From Ruminiclostridium sp. (GTDB lineage: Bacteria; Bacillota; Clostridia; Oscillospirales; Oscillospiraceae), in NCBI GenBank assembly GCA_017435425.1, contig JAFSFC010000005.1, positions 1 through 51,780 of the forward strand: a DNA stretch of 51,780 nt, given 5' to 3'. Within the stretch, counting starts at the first letter, position 1; each line of letters opens with the position of its first letter. This document shows, one piece after another, positions 24,597 to 32,547 of this stretch. The translations under genes were made by a program, and so were the position numbers. Under the pieces are notes generated by a model. It had not been told where the DNA came from, made no database searches, and saw only the letters and a program-made list of their open reading frames with translations.

Positions 24597-25361
24597 ATGG
24601 AAAGTAAGAAAAGGATTCTCATCGCCGACACCAGTGAGGAGTTCCGCTCCGCTCTGGCTGAGGCCCTGGAGAACGAGGAGGGCCTGGAGATCGTGGCCCA
24701 GACCAACGACGGTCAGGATGCCATCCGACTGACCCGGGAGCTGGCCCCCGACATCCTGGTGATGGATCTGGTGCTGGGCCGGGCCGACGGCCTCGATGTG
24801 CTGAAGGCCGTGAGCACCCTGCCGGTGAGCACCCTGGTCCTGTCCGGCTTCGCCCGGGGCCCCATGGCCGACCGGGTGGCTGAACTGGGCGGGGACTATT
24901 ACATGGTAAAGCCCTGCCGCATCCCGTCGGTGGTGGAGCGGGTCCGCCTGCTGGGGAGCCAGCACTGGTGCGAGGACCTGCTGCCCAACCAGCCCTCGGC
25001 CCTCCGGCAGACCCTGGAGACCAACGTCACCGCCATCATCCACGAGATCGGCGTGCCCGCCCACATCAAGGGCTATCAGTACCTGCGGGAGGCCATCATC
25101 ATGACCGTGGAGGACATGGAGGTCATCAACGCCGTCACCAAGATCCTCTACCCCGAGGTGGCCCGGAAGTTCGGCACCACCGCCAGCCGGGTGGAGCGGG
25201 CCATCCGCCACGCCATCGAGGTGGCCTGGGACCGGGGCGACCTGGACACCCTGCAGAAGTACTTCGGCTTCACCGTGAGCAACAGCAAGGGAAAGCCGAC
25301 GAATTCGGAGTTCATCGCCATGATCGCAGACAGATTGCAGTTACAAAGACGGCAGGGGTGA
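24597..25361 (+). CDS. spo0A: Sporulation master regulator Spo0A
   Basis: A 254-residue response regulator. The receiver domain (residues 1-120) has the acidic pair after ILIAD, the phospho-acceptor in ILVMDLVLG near residue 55, a switch S/T (LVLSGF) and K in MVKPCR. The C-terminal domain is diagnostic of Spo0[39 protein letters not shown] (the DNA recognition helix) and [15 protein letters not shown]. Active phosphorylated protein binds TGTCGAA boxes, one of which lies in its own upstream region. ATG at 24597 with GGGGGAG upstream. Length is normal for clostridial Spo0A. It shows the organism, or its recent ancestor, can sporulate. Confidence 0.97.
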   Translation: MESKKRILIADTSEEFRSALAEALENEEGLEIVAQTNDGQDAIRLTRELAPDILVMDLVLGRADGLDVLKAVSTLPVSTLVLSGFARGPMADRVAELGGDYYMVKPCRIPSVVERVRLLGSQHWCEDLLPNQPSALRQTLETNVTAIIHEIGVPAHIKGYQYLREAIIMTVEDMEVINAVTKILYPEVARKFGTTASRVERAIRHAIEVAWDRGDLDTLQKYFGFTVSNSKGKPTNSEFIAMIADRLQLQRRQG

Positions 25362-25378
25362 GAAACGAGAAAACCATT

Positions 25379-25406
25379 GGGACGCAAGGAATTGCGTCCC
25401 TTTTTT
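25379..25406 (+). terminator. spo0A terminator
   Basis: GGGACGCAA-GGAA-TTGCGTCCC followed by six Ts. Confidence 0.92.
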
Positions 25407-25421
25407 CTGTCCACGTACAAA

Positions 25422-25456
25422 GAAAAAACACCCCTATGCCATCGCATAGGGGTGTT
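25422..25456 (-). terminator. Terminator of the XRE gene
   Basis: ACACCCCTATGC/GCATAGGGGTGT, loop CATC, T-run on the minus strand; it includes the last codons of the gene. Confidence 0.85.
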
Positions 25457-25700
25457 ACTCTTCCAGACCTAACAGCCATTCTATAGATACCTTCAGTACT
25501 TTTGCAAAGATGGGAATCTCATAGTCAGGCACAAATCTTGTACCCAACTCAACCCGGCTGATACTGTCTCTCACAATCACAATTCCCTCTACCTGCATTT
25601 TCGCTGCCAACTCATCCTGAGAGAGATTCTGTCGCCGTCTTGCTTCCCGAATCCGAATACCAGATATATTCTTTTTTCCATTGTAATCATATATCTTCAT
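25455..25700 (-). CDS. Small XRE-family helix-turn-helix regulator
   Basis: An 81-residue single-domain Cro/C1-type DNA-binding protein. The five-helix pattern is seen in IRIREARRRQNLSQDELAAKM (helix-turn-helix entry), DSISRVELGTRFVPDYEI (recognition helix and turn) and FAKVLKVSIEWLLGLEE. It carries no ligand domain. AAGAGGTC lies upstream of the ATG. An interrupted dyad, GCTAAAG...CTTTAGC, between it and the divergent gene at 25810 is a plausible operator and overlaps the neighbour's -35, so it may control both. The gene is more AT-rich than its surroundings. Confidence 0.85.
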   Translation of the reverse strand: MKIYDYNGKKNISGIRIREARRRQNLSQDELAAKMQVEGIVIVRDSISRVELGTRFVPDYEIPIFAKVLKVSIEWLLGLEE

Positions 25701-25717
25701 TCGGCTGACCTCTTTGC

Positions 25718-25766
25718 GCTAAAGATACGCATTTTTCTTGACTTTAGCACATGACATCCATAATAA
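25718..25766 (+). promoter_or_regulatory. Promoter and possible operator between the XRE gene and 25810
   Basis: TTGACT (25738-25743), 17-base spacer, TAATAA (25761-25766). The dyad GCTAAAG/CTTTAGC with a 17-base gap covers the -35 and the region just upstream. Confidence 0.5.
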
Positions 25767-25809
25767 TGTGTTAAAGATCAGCATCTCATGTAATTGTGGA
25801 GGATAATTT

Positions 25810-26328
25810 ATGACACGAACAAAACACTCACTGTGCAAACTGTCGCTGGGTATCCTGTTGCTTTTTCTTTCTCTTTTCCTGTTCTGGGCTTTCAAAGACG
25901 AAGCCCGCGCCATGCTCACGGAACCACCCCAGGTCTGCGCCCTCTGTGACCAGGAGCCACAGGATGTCCCCTGTCTGCTGAACATCAGTACCGGCGACAT
26001 TGGCAAGTTGGTTGGGACCGCCGTTCCCGGGAAGTTCCAGTACATCGGCGTGCTGGGAGCCATGGGCGAATGGGACTCTGACACCCAGACCGGGAAGGTC
26101 ACCATCCCTGATGAGAAAGCCCACTTCACGGTCCCCCTGTTCTGCCGTTTCTGCCGCTGGACCATCATGAAGAATCCGGCCCAGCTCTACTATCTGGCCG
26201 ACCTGTCAGAACCCCAAACCCCTCTGCTCTACCCCATCGAAGACCAGCCCATGACCATTCTCGGCTGGTCCATATGCCCCGAAGAGACCTCCGGCGGCAC
26301 CACCCTGACCATCACCCCTGCCGAATAA
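25810..26328 (+). CDS. Small membrane-anchored extracytoplasmic protein with CxxC pairs
   Basis: A 172-residue protein I do not recognise. Residues 12-32 are one hydrophobic segment (signal anchor), after a short basic start. The outer part has two CxxC pairs, CALC near residue 43 and CRFC near 117, spaced as in a small metal-binding or disulfide domain, and a G-K-x-V-G-x-A-V-P-G-K-F-Q-Y motif between them. No lipobox. The ribosome binding site is GGAGG. Single gene between its promoter and a terminator. Role unknown. Confidence 0.7.
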   Translation: MTRTKHSLCKLSLGILLLFLSLFLFWAFKDEARAMLTEPPQVCALCDQEPQDVPCLLNISTGDIGKLVGTAVPGKFQYIGVLGAMGEWDSDTQTGKVTIPDEKAHFTVPLFCRFCRWTIMKNPAQLYYLADLSEPQTPLLYPIEDQPMTILGWSICPEETSGGTTLTITPAE

Positions 26329-26363
26329 AAAATCCCACGGAGTTTCCTCCGTGGGATTTTTCT
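26329..26363. terminator. Bidirectional terminator
   Basis: AATCCCACGGAG-TTTC-CTCCGTGGGATT with A-run left and T-run right, between the convergent genes at 25810 and hbd. Confidence 0.9.
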
Positions 26364-26388
26364 TGTCTTAATTCAGTTCCGACTAAAA

Positions 26389-27240
26389 TTAGTTGTAGTC
26401 GTAGAAGCCCTTGCCGGTCTTGCGGCCCAGACGGCCTGCACGGTACAGGACCTTGTACAGGTGAGCGGGGCGATACTTGGAGTCTGCGGTCTCCTGGTAC
26501 AGGGACTCCATGACGTTGATCATGACGTCGATGCCGATGGCGTCAGCCAGCTTCAGGGGACCCATGGGCAGGTTGTAGCCCAGCTCGCAAGCCTTGTCGA
26601 TGTCCTCGTAGGAGCAGACGTTCTCGCCGGCCAGGATAGCAGCCTCGTTCATCATGGGGCACATGACGCGGTTTGCGATGAACATGGGCACGTCGGAAAC
26701 GGTAACGAACTCCTTGCCGAAGCCCTTAGCGCAGGCCTTGCCGGTCTCCACGGTGTCCTCGGAGGTGTCGTATGCGGGGATGATCTCAACCAGCTTCATA
26801 GCGGGCACGGGGGAGAAGAAGTGCATGCCCAGGAACTTCTCGGGGCGCAGGGAAGCGGCAGCCAGCTCGGTGATGGACAGGGAGGAGGTGTTGGAAACGA
26901 AGATAGCTTCGGGCTTGATCACGGGAGCCAGCTTAGCGAAAGCGTCCTTCTTCAGCTCCATGTTCTCGACCATTGCCTCGAACACGATGTCGACGTTTGC
27001 CAGGTCTTCCAGGGTGGTGGTAGCAACCAGCTTGCCCAGCAGAGCGTCGGCCTGCTCCTGGGTCATCTTGCCCTTGGCGATCTTCTTGTCAAAGTTCTTC
27101 TTGATGCCGGCGACGCCCTTCTCCAGGGTGGGGGTTCTGTGGTTGTACAGGACCACGTCGTAGCCGCCTTCCAGAGCGACCTGTGCGATGCCTCTGCCCA
27201 TGCTGCCTGCGCCGTAAACGCCAACGATCTTAACTTCCAT
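26389..27240 (-). CDS. hbd: 3-hydroxybutyryl-CoA dehydrogenase
   Basis: A 283-residue enzyme that interconverts acetoacetyl-CoA and 3-hydroxybutyryl-CoA, a step of butyrate formation. The NAD(P) loop is GAGSMGRGIA at residues 10-19; SNTSSLSITELA and HFFSPVPAMKLVEI carry the catalytic serine and histidine region (the H of MHFFSP), with N in the following FIANRV block. Length is normal. AAGGAGA lies upstream of the ATG at 27238-27240. It is divergent from an acyl-CoA dehydrogenase gene; thiolase, crotonase of normal type and etfAB, the other parts of the classical cluster, are not in the window. Confidence 0.95.
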   Translation of the reverse strand: MEVKIVGVYGAGSMGRGIAQVALEGGYDVVLYNHRTPTLEKGVAGIKKNFDKKIAKGKMTQEQADALLGKLVATTTLEDLANVDIVFEAMVENMELKKDAFAKLAPVIKPEAIFVSNTSSLSITELAAASLRPEKFLGMHFFSPVPAMKLVEIIPAYDTSEDTVETGKACAKGFGKEFVTVSDVPMFIANRVMCPMMNEAAILAGENVCSYEDIDKACELGYNLPMGPLKLADAIGIDVMINVMESLYQETADSKYRPAHLYKVLYRAGRLGRKTGKGFYDYN

Positions 27241-27799
27241 GATGTAAACTCTCCTTAAATAAAATGTTTCAGTAGCCTCCCGAAGGGGCTAGTATAATCA
27301 GCCTGACACAGTGTGACGGATGTCCTGCAAATGCCGAAAACCCGGCCATTCTCACTGTGTTCGCCTTATCTTACAGGATTCAGCCGGTCCCGTCAAGGGC
27401 AAACCACACATTTCCACGATTTTTTCCAGCTGCTTCCCCCCGTTTTTGTGGGTTTCTTCCCGGTCCAGGGGGAGTATATTCGGCCCCGGAGTCCGACTTT
27501 GCAGGAGACCCTGCATATTTTCCTGTTTCTTTGTTGGTTTTGTGCAATTTGACGGGAGGGTTTTTCCTCATTTTGTTCACTCGGACAGGGTTTTGCCCCG
27601 GTTTTAGTAGTGCATATGTAGTACCTAATATCCGAAAAATAATTAATATTCAGAATGCGACCGTTTATTTCTTATGGTATAATACATCTGTAGAAGTTGT
27701 CCCGTTAGGATTTATTGCTGCGGGCATTCTTCTTATGCCCTGGCAATAGCCAAACCCCTACATTATTAGGAAAGAAAATTCATCAGGAGGATTACTATC
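27241..27799. promoter_or_regulatory. Long divergent intergenic region between hbd and the acyl-CoA dehydrogenase
   Basis: No convincing gene in 559 bases. Seen are a possible minus-strand -10 TATACT for hbd (27291-27296), GC-rich and T-rich patches, an AT-rich stretch at 27610-27690, an extended -10 TGGTATAAT for the dehydrogenase (27675-27683) and a small GGGCAT/ATGCCC hairpin in the roughly 110-base leader. No Rex-type palindrome was found. Confidence 0.5.
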
Positions 27800-29017
27800 A
27801 TGGAATTTTTACTGAACGAAGACCAGCAGATGATCCACGACCTGGCAAGAGACTTTGCACAGCAGGTTCTGGCTCCCCGTATCGAGGAGATCGAGGCTGG
27901 CGAGCTGGTTGAGGTTTCCACCGGCGAAAAGCTGCCTCAGCTGCCCCACGACATCCACATGCAGCTGGCTGAGTGCGGCTTCATCGGCATCTCCTTCCCC
28001 GAGGAGTACAACGGCATGGGCATGGGCCACGTTGAGCAGACCATCATTCTGAAGGAACTGTCCCGCGTCTCCCCCTCCGTCGGTAAGTGCCTGGACGTTT
28101 ACATCCTGGGCCTGGAAGCTCTGGACCTGTACGCTTCCCCCGAGCAGAAGGCTAAGTACCTGGCTCCCTGCTGCTCCGGCGAGCAGACCGTCTCCTTCGC
28201 ATTCACCGAGCCCGAGACCGGTTCCGACCCCAAGATGCTGAAGACCCGTCTGGTCAAGCAGGCTGACGGCACCTACCTGCTGAACGGCGTTAAGCGCTTC
28301 ATCTCCAACGCTGCATACGACGGCCCCTGCGTCCTGTTCGCTCTGGAAGCTACCGAGGAAGGCAAGGACATCGTTACCGGCCTGGTGATCGACAAGTTCT
28401 GCCCCGGCTACTCCATCTCCAGCCCCTGGGACAAGATCGGCTACAAGGGCTCCCACGTCTATGACATCTTCATGGACGACATCGTTGTCACCGAGGACCA
28501 GATCCTGGGCAAGCACGGCGACGGCTTCACTCAGCTGCTGGGCACCACCGCTTACGGCAAGCTGGGCTTCACCGCAGTCTTCGTCGGCACCGCTCTGGGC
28601 GCTGCAGACCTGGCTCTGGCATACTGCCAGGAGAAGCTGCACCGCGGCAAGTCCATCACCAAGTTCCCCACCACTCAGCTGCGTCTGTCCACCATGCTGA
28701 CCTACGCTCACACTGCTGAGCTGCTGATGCTGGAAGCTGCTGACTACTGCGACCACAACCACTTCGCTAACGACGACATCGCTACCATGCGTGCTGTCCA
28801 GGCTCGTACCGCTCAGGCAAAGGGCTACGCTGCTGAGACCGCTACCAAGGTTGCTACCATGGCTGTCAACGCTATGGGCGCTTACGGTGTCTGCGACGAG
28901 TACCAGGTCGAGCGCTTCCTGCGTGATGCTGCTATCGCTCCCAACATCGAGGGCTCCGGCGACATCCAGTACCTGATCCACGGCATGTACGTCGCTGCTA
29001 ACGGCAACACCAACTAA
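27800..29017 (+). CDS. Acyl-CoA dehydrogenase
   Basis: A 405-residue flavoenzyme introducing a double bond between C2 and C3 of an acyl-CoA, passing electrons to ETF. FAFTEPETGSDP (residues about 135-146) and the C-terminal block with NIEGSGDIQ, which holds the catalytic glutamate in the short-chain type, are present; the FAD-binding region is intact and length is normal. Codon use is strikingly biased to GCT, CGT and GTT, unlike the GCC/CGG of most of the window, as in very highly expressed genes. No etfAB is adjacent. Ribosome binding site AGGAGG. The crotonase gene follows after 134 bases. The chain length or nature of the substrate cannot be told. Confidence 0.9.
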   Translation: MEFLLNEDQQMIHDLARDFAQQVLAPRIEEIEAGELVEVSTGEKLPQLPHDIHMQLAECGFIGISFPEEYNGMGMGHVEQTIILKELSRVSPSVGKCLDVYILGLEALDLYASPEQKAKYLAPCCSGEQTVSFAFTEPETGSDPKMLKTRLVKQADGTYLLNGVKRFISNAAYDGPCVLFALEATEEGKDIVTGLVIDKFCPGYSISSPWDKIGYKGSHVYDIFMDDIVVTEDQILGKHGDGFTQLLGTTAYGKLGFTAVFVGTALGAADLALAYCQEKLHRGKSITKFPTTQLRLSTMLTYAHTAELLMLEAADYCDHNHFANDDIATMRAVQARTAQAKGYAAETATKVATMAVNAMGAYGVCDEYQVERFLRDAAIAPNIEGSGDIQYLIHGMYVAANGNTN

Positions 29018-29046
29018 TTTTAGTTGCGCCTTAGCAAAACACTTTA

Positions 29047-29122
29047 ACTAAGTTTTCTAAGTTGACCGGCCTCTCGGGGCCGGTCAACACTAGAAAATAA
29101 AGTAACACTTAGGAAACTAAGT
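29047..29122 (+). other. Nested inverted repeats between acyl-CoA dehydrogenase and crotonase genes
   Basis: An 11-base-pair stem GTTGACCGGCC/GGCCGGTCAAC (29061-29088) is enclosed by imperfect 16-base arms at 29047-29062 and 29107-29122. There is no T-run, so it looks like a processing or stability element rather than a terminator. Confidence 0.5.
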
Positions 29123-29151
29123 ACAAAAATTTATTAATGGAGGATTTCATC

Positions 29152-30018
29152 ATGAAGCCTGTTTATCCCGCTCCCAGAGCTCTGCCTACCTATGAGAACC
29201 TGCTGCTGGACATGGTCGAGCCCAACATCCTGAAGGTTACCCTGAACCGTCCCAACGCTTACAACGCTCTGTCCCACGGCCTGGTTGAGGACCTGATCAA
29301 CCTGTCCCAGTGGCTGGTCGACGAGTACTACAACATCCGCGTCGTCCTGCTGTACGGCGGCGACGAGGGCAAGGGCTTCTGCGCTGGCCTGGACGTCAAG
29401 CAGGGTCTGACCGAGTACGAGTGCACCGTTCCCGGCTTCTATCACTACCAGGTCAAGCTGGGCGAGCTGGAAATGTACATCTCCAAGACTCCTCAGCCCT
29501 GGATCACCCTGATCGACAACGTCTCCGGCGGCGGCGGCTTCTCCCTGGCAATGTGCTCCGACATCCGTGTCTGCACCAAGACCGCTCGTTTCTCCTGCTT
29601 CTATGCTAACGTCGGCATCGGCGGCTGCGACATGTCCTCCTCCTACTTCCTGCCCCGTCTGATCGGTACCGGCCGTGCATTCGAAATGATGCTGACCGGC
29701 AACTTCATCAACGCTGAGGAAGCTTGGAACCTGGGCCTGGTCTCCAAGGTTGTTGAGACCCGCGCTGACCTGGTCCCCGCTGGCCTGGAGCTGGCTCGCG
29801 TCATCGCAGCTAAGGATCCCATGGCTGTCCGCCTGACCCGTGAGGCTATGCGCGCTAACGTCGACGCAGGTGGCTTCGACAACGCTCTGCAGGTCGAGAA
29901 CCGCAACCAGACCCTGATGATCGCTCACAACATGAACAAGGACGCTTCTCAGGATCCCATCGGCAAGTACTGGATCGAGGATCGTACCGATCCCATGAAC
30001 CCCAAGGGCGCTAACTAA
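29152..30018 (+). CDS. Crotonase superfamily protein without the hydratase glutamates
   Basis: A 288-residue enoyl-CoA hydratase/isomerase-fold protein. The CoA-binding and oxyanion regions (NRPNAYNALS, FCAGLDVKQ, VSGGGGFSLAM) are present. Yet the two glutamates of true hydratases are replaced: the E of GGGCELA is S in GGGFSLA, and the E of FGQPE is Y in FSCFYA. Instead an aspartate follows in VGIGGCD, before SSSYFLPRLIG, which resembles the catalytic aspartate region of 4-chlorobenzoyl-CoA dehalogenase and dienoyl-CoA isomerase. The reaction is therefore probably an isomerisation or another crotonase chemistry. Start at 29152 because GGAGG lies just ahead. Same strong codon bias as its neighbour. 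Confidence 0.82.
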   Translation: MKPVYPAPRALPTYENLLLDMVEPNILKVTLNRPNAYNALSHGLVEDLINLSQWLVDEYYNIRVVLLYGGDEGKGFCAGLDVKQGLTEYECTVPGFYHYQVKLGELEMYISKTPQPWITLIDNVSGGGGFSLAMCSDIRVCTKTARFSCFYANVGIGGCDMSSSYFLPRLIGTGRAFEMMLTGNFINAEEAWNLGLVSKVVETRADLVPAGLELARVIAAKDPMAVRLTREAMRANVDAGGFDNALQVENRNQTLMIAHNMNKDASQDPIGKYWIEDRTDPMNPKGAN

Positions 30019-30058
30019 TTTTAGGTTTTCCTAATTTTATAGGCTTTTGAGTCATGAC

Positions 30059-30092
30059 AAAAGACCTCTGGCTTCGGCCAGAGGTCTTTTTT
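30059..30092 (+). terminator. Terminator after the crotonase gene
   Basis: AAAAGACCTCTGGC-TTCG-GCCAGAGGTCTTTT followed by more Ts. Confidence 0.92.
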
Positions 30093-30137
30093 ATTCGCCG
30101 GAGGAAACCGCCTTTTTCTTTACTAACACAAGTCCGG

Positions 30138-30166
30138 TTGAATTTACCACCTTCCTTTGCTATAAT
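30138..30166 (+). promoter_or_regulatory. Promoter of the DUF3160-capA operon
   Basis: TTGAAT (30138-30143), 17-base spacer, TATAAT (30161-30166). Confidence 0.8.
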
Positions 30167-30222
30167 GATGGCATCAGCAATTCCCCCGGAATCCAACATC
30201 ATGCAAGAGAGGAGGCAAACGC

Positions 30223-32547
30223 ATGTTTTGCATTCATTGCGGCAAACCTGTCCAGGAGGGCCAGAAGTTCTGCGCCCACTGCGGAACGCCCATTTCCCCC
30301 GCAGAGCAAGTCCAGCCCCCCGAGGCCCCCGTCTCCCAGACGCCGGTCTCTGAACCCAAGAAGAAAGGCCCCAAGGCCGCCATCGGCGTGGCCGTTCTGG
30401 CCCTGGTGGTCATCGGCGGCATCCTCATCGGCTCCGGCCTGGGGGGCGGCAAGGACGGCTCCCCCGCCATCTCCCAGACCACCCAGTCCGGCGGCATCGA
30501 GACCATGGCCCGCCCCCAGCTGGTGGACTTCTCCACCGTGGAAGCCGTGGCGGTGACCCCGGCGGTGGCCACCGAAGCTCCGGCCCCCGGTCTGGCCAAC
30601 ATCACCAACACAAACAACTACCAGTTCTACCTGAACGAGGAGCAAATCGCCCTGCTGGAGCAGAACCAGTTCTTCGTCACCGACACCTACTTCCATGAGT
30701 TCTTTGAGCTCTATGAGTCCAACCGCTATGCCATGGTCCCCAACTTTGTCACGGTGGACTCCCTGATGCACACCTACCACCTGTACTTCAGCCTCCTGCT
30801 GAACCGGACGGAGAAGAACTATCTCTCCGACGACCTGCTGGACCTGAGCCAGGCCATGCTCACCGCCAGCATGGAGCAGTACGACGCCCTGGCCGGCACG
30901 GCCTGGGAGGAGGCCGCCTGCCGGAACGTGGCCTTCTTTGCCGTGGCCGCCGCCCTCCAGGATGCCAGCGTCACCCCGCCGGCCTACGCCGCCGACCTGG
31001 TGTCCCAGGAGCTGGAGGCCATCTACGCCGAAGCCGGCGTCCTTCCCTCCCCCCTTTCCCTGGCCAACGTGGACTACTCCCAGTTCAAGCCCAGAGGGTA
31101 CTACGAAGGGGACGAGATCCTGGAGCAGTACTTCCGGGCTATGATGTGGTACGGCCAGATCAACTTCGCCCAGAAGGAGGATACCCTGAACCGCAGCGCC
31201 CTGCTCATGACCATGGCCATGGAGCAGACCGGCTTCCAGTCCTGGGAGAAGATCTACACCGTCACCTCCTTCTTCGCCGGGGTCAGCGATGACCTGGGCT
31301 ATTATGAGTACGCCCCCGCCATCCAGTCTGCCTTCGGGGCCATGCCCACCGCCGACCAGCTGGCCGACAGCGAGGATGCCTACCAGGACTACGTGGAACT
31401 CATCAGCCAGATGCGGCCCCCCGCCGTCAACTCCGTCCCTGTGATGGAGGGCACCGAGAACATCCCCGAGGAGACCAAGGGCTTCCGGTTCATGGGCCAG
31501 CGGTTCACCATCGATGCCGCCGTCATGCAGCAGCTGGTGTACAGCAACGTGAAGGAAAACAGTGCCCAGGAACGCCGGATGCTCCCCGACACCCTGGATA
31601 TGCCCGCCGCTCTGGGCTCTGACGTAGCCCTACAGCTGCTGGAGCAGCAGGGCGCCACCGGCTTCTCCGGCTACAGCGACAACATGGAAAAACTCCGGGA
31701 GACCCTGGCCGCTGCGCCGGAATCCTCCTGGTCCACCAGCCTCTACTCCAGCTGGCTCTACACCCTGGAGCCCCTGCTGGAGCCCAAGGGCGAGGGCTAC
31801 CCCGCCTTCATGACCACCACCGAGTGGGCCAAGAAGGATCTGGAGACCTACGCCGGCAGCTTCACCGAGCTCAAGCACGACACTGTCCTCTACGGCAAGC
31901 AGGTCATGGCCGAGATGGGCGGCGGCGACATGGAGGTCCTGGATGACCGGGGCTATGTCCAGCCCGAGGTCCAGGTCTACAGCCGCTTCCAGGCTCTGGC
32001 CCAGCAGACCGCTGATGGTCTGGAGGCCATGGGTTACATCGACAGCGCCGATGTGGAGAACCTCTCCCGCCTGGCCCAGCTGGCCGACCAGCTGCTGACC
32101 ATCTCCGTCAAGGAGCTCCAGAACGAGACCCTCACCGACGCCGAGTATGAGCTCATCCGGGCCTACGGCGGCACCCTGGAGCACTTCTGGATCGAGGCCG
32201 TGGAAGACAAGACCGACTCTCCCTATCCGGACCCCACGGAGGTCCCCGCCTCCCTGGTGACCGACATTGCCACCGATCCCAACGGCACCGTCCTCCAGGT
32301 GGCCACCGGCACCCCCGCCGAGATCGTGGTGGTGGTCCCCGTGGACGGCCAGCTCCGCCTGGCCTCCGGCTCGGTCTTCAATTTCTATCAGTTCGAGTAC
32401 CCCATGGGCCAGCGGCTCACCGACAGCGAATGGCGGTACCTGACCGGGGAGTGGCAGTCCATGGACGGCCCCTACAACCCCGGCGCCGACATCGAAAAGC
32501 CCTGGTGGACCCAGAGCTATTGGTATGAGCAGGAATACACCTACTGA
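30223..32547 (+). CDS. DUF3160 domain protein with N-terminal zinc ribbon and membrane anchor
   Basis: A 774-residue protein. Residues 3-21 are a zinc ribbon (CIHCGKPV then CAHCGTP) facing the cytoplasm, a proline-rich stretch follows, and one membrane segment lies at about 52-75 (IGVAVLALVVIGGILIGSG). The outer 650 residues match DUF3160: FVTDTYFHEFFELYE, FVTVDSLMHTYHLYF, RGYYEGDEILEQYFRAMMWYG, FRFMGQRFTID and a C-terminal domain. Function of DUF3160 is not known; the His/Tyr/Trp-rich helices suggest a large surface protein. AGGAGG precedes the ATG. Its stop shares one base with the capA-like start (TGATG), so the two are coupled. Confidence 0.85.
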   Translation: MFCIHCGKPVQEGQKFCAHCGTPISPAEQVQPPEAPVSQTPVSEPKKKGPKAAIGVAVLALVVIGGILIGSGLGGGKDGSPAISQTTQSGGIETMARPQLVDFSTVEAVAVTPAVATEAPAPGLANITNTNNYQFYLNEEQIALLEQNQFFVTDTYFHEFFELYESNRYAMVPNFVTVDSLMHTYHLYFSLLLNRTEKNYLSDDLLDLSQAMLTASMEQYDALAGTAWEEAACRNVAFFAVAAALQDASVTPPAYAADLVSQELEAIYAEAGVLPSPLSLANVDYSQFKPRGYYEGDEILEQYFRAMMWYGQINFAQKEDTLNRSALLMTMAMEQTGFQSWEKIYTVTSFFAGVSDDLGYYEYAPAIQSAFGAMPTADQLADSEDAYQDYVELISQMRPPAVNSVPVMEGTENIPEETKGFRFMGQRFTIDAAVMQQLVYSNVKENSAQERRMLPDTLDMPAALGSDVALQLLEQQGATGFSGYSDNMEKLRETLAAAPESSWSTSLYSSWLYTLEPLLEPKGEGYPAFMTTTEWAKKDLETYAGSFTELKHDTVLYGKQVMAEMGGGDMEVLDDRGYVQPEVQVYSRFQALAQQTADGLEAMGYIDSADVENLSRLAQLADQLLTISVKELQNETLTDAEYELIRAYGGTLEHFWIEAVEDKTDSPYPDPTEVPASLVTDIATDPNGTVLQVATGTPAEIVVVVPVDGQLRLASGSVFNFYQFEYPMGQRLTDSEWRYLTGEWQSMDGPYNPGADIEKPWWTQSYWYEQEYTY

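Noticed and set aside
27313..27749. Small plus-strand frames in the hbd-dehydrogenase spacer
   Set aside because: Low-complexity Phe/Pro/Ser-rich readings without ribosome binding sites, overlapping in two frames.
27241..27799. Rex-type operator for redox control of hbd or the dehydrogenase
   Set aside because: No TTGTTAA...TTAACAA-like palindrome was found.
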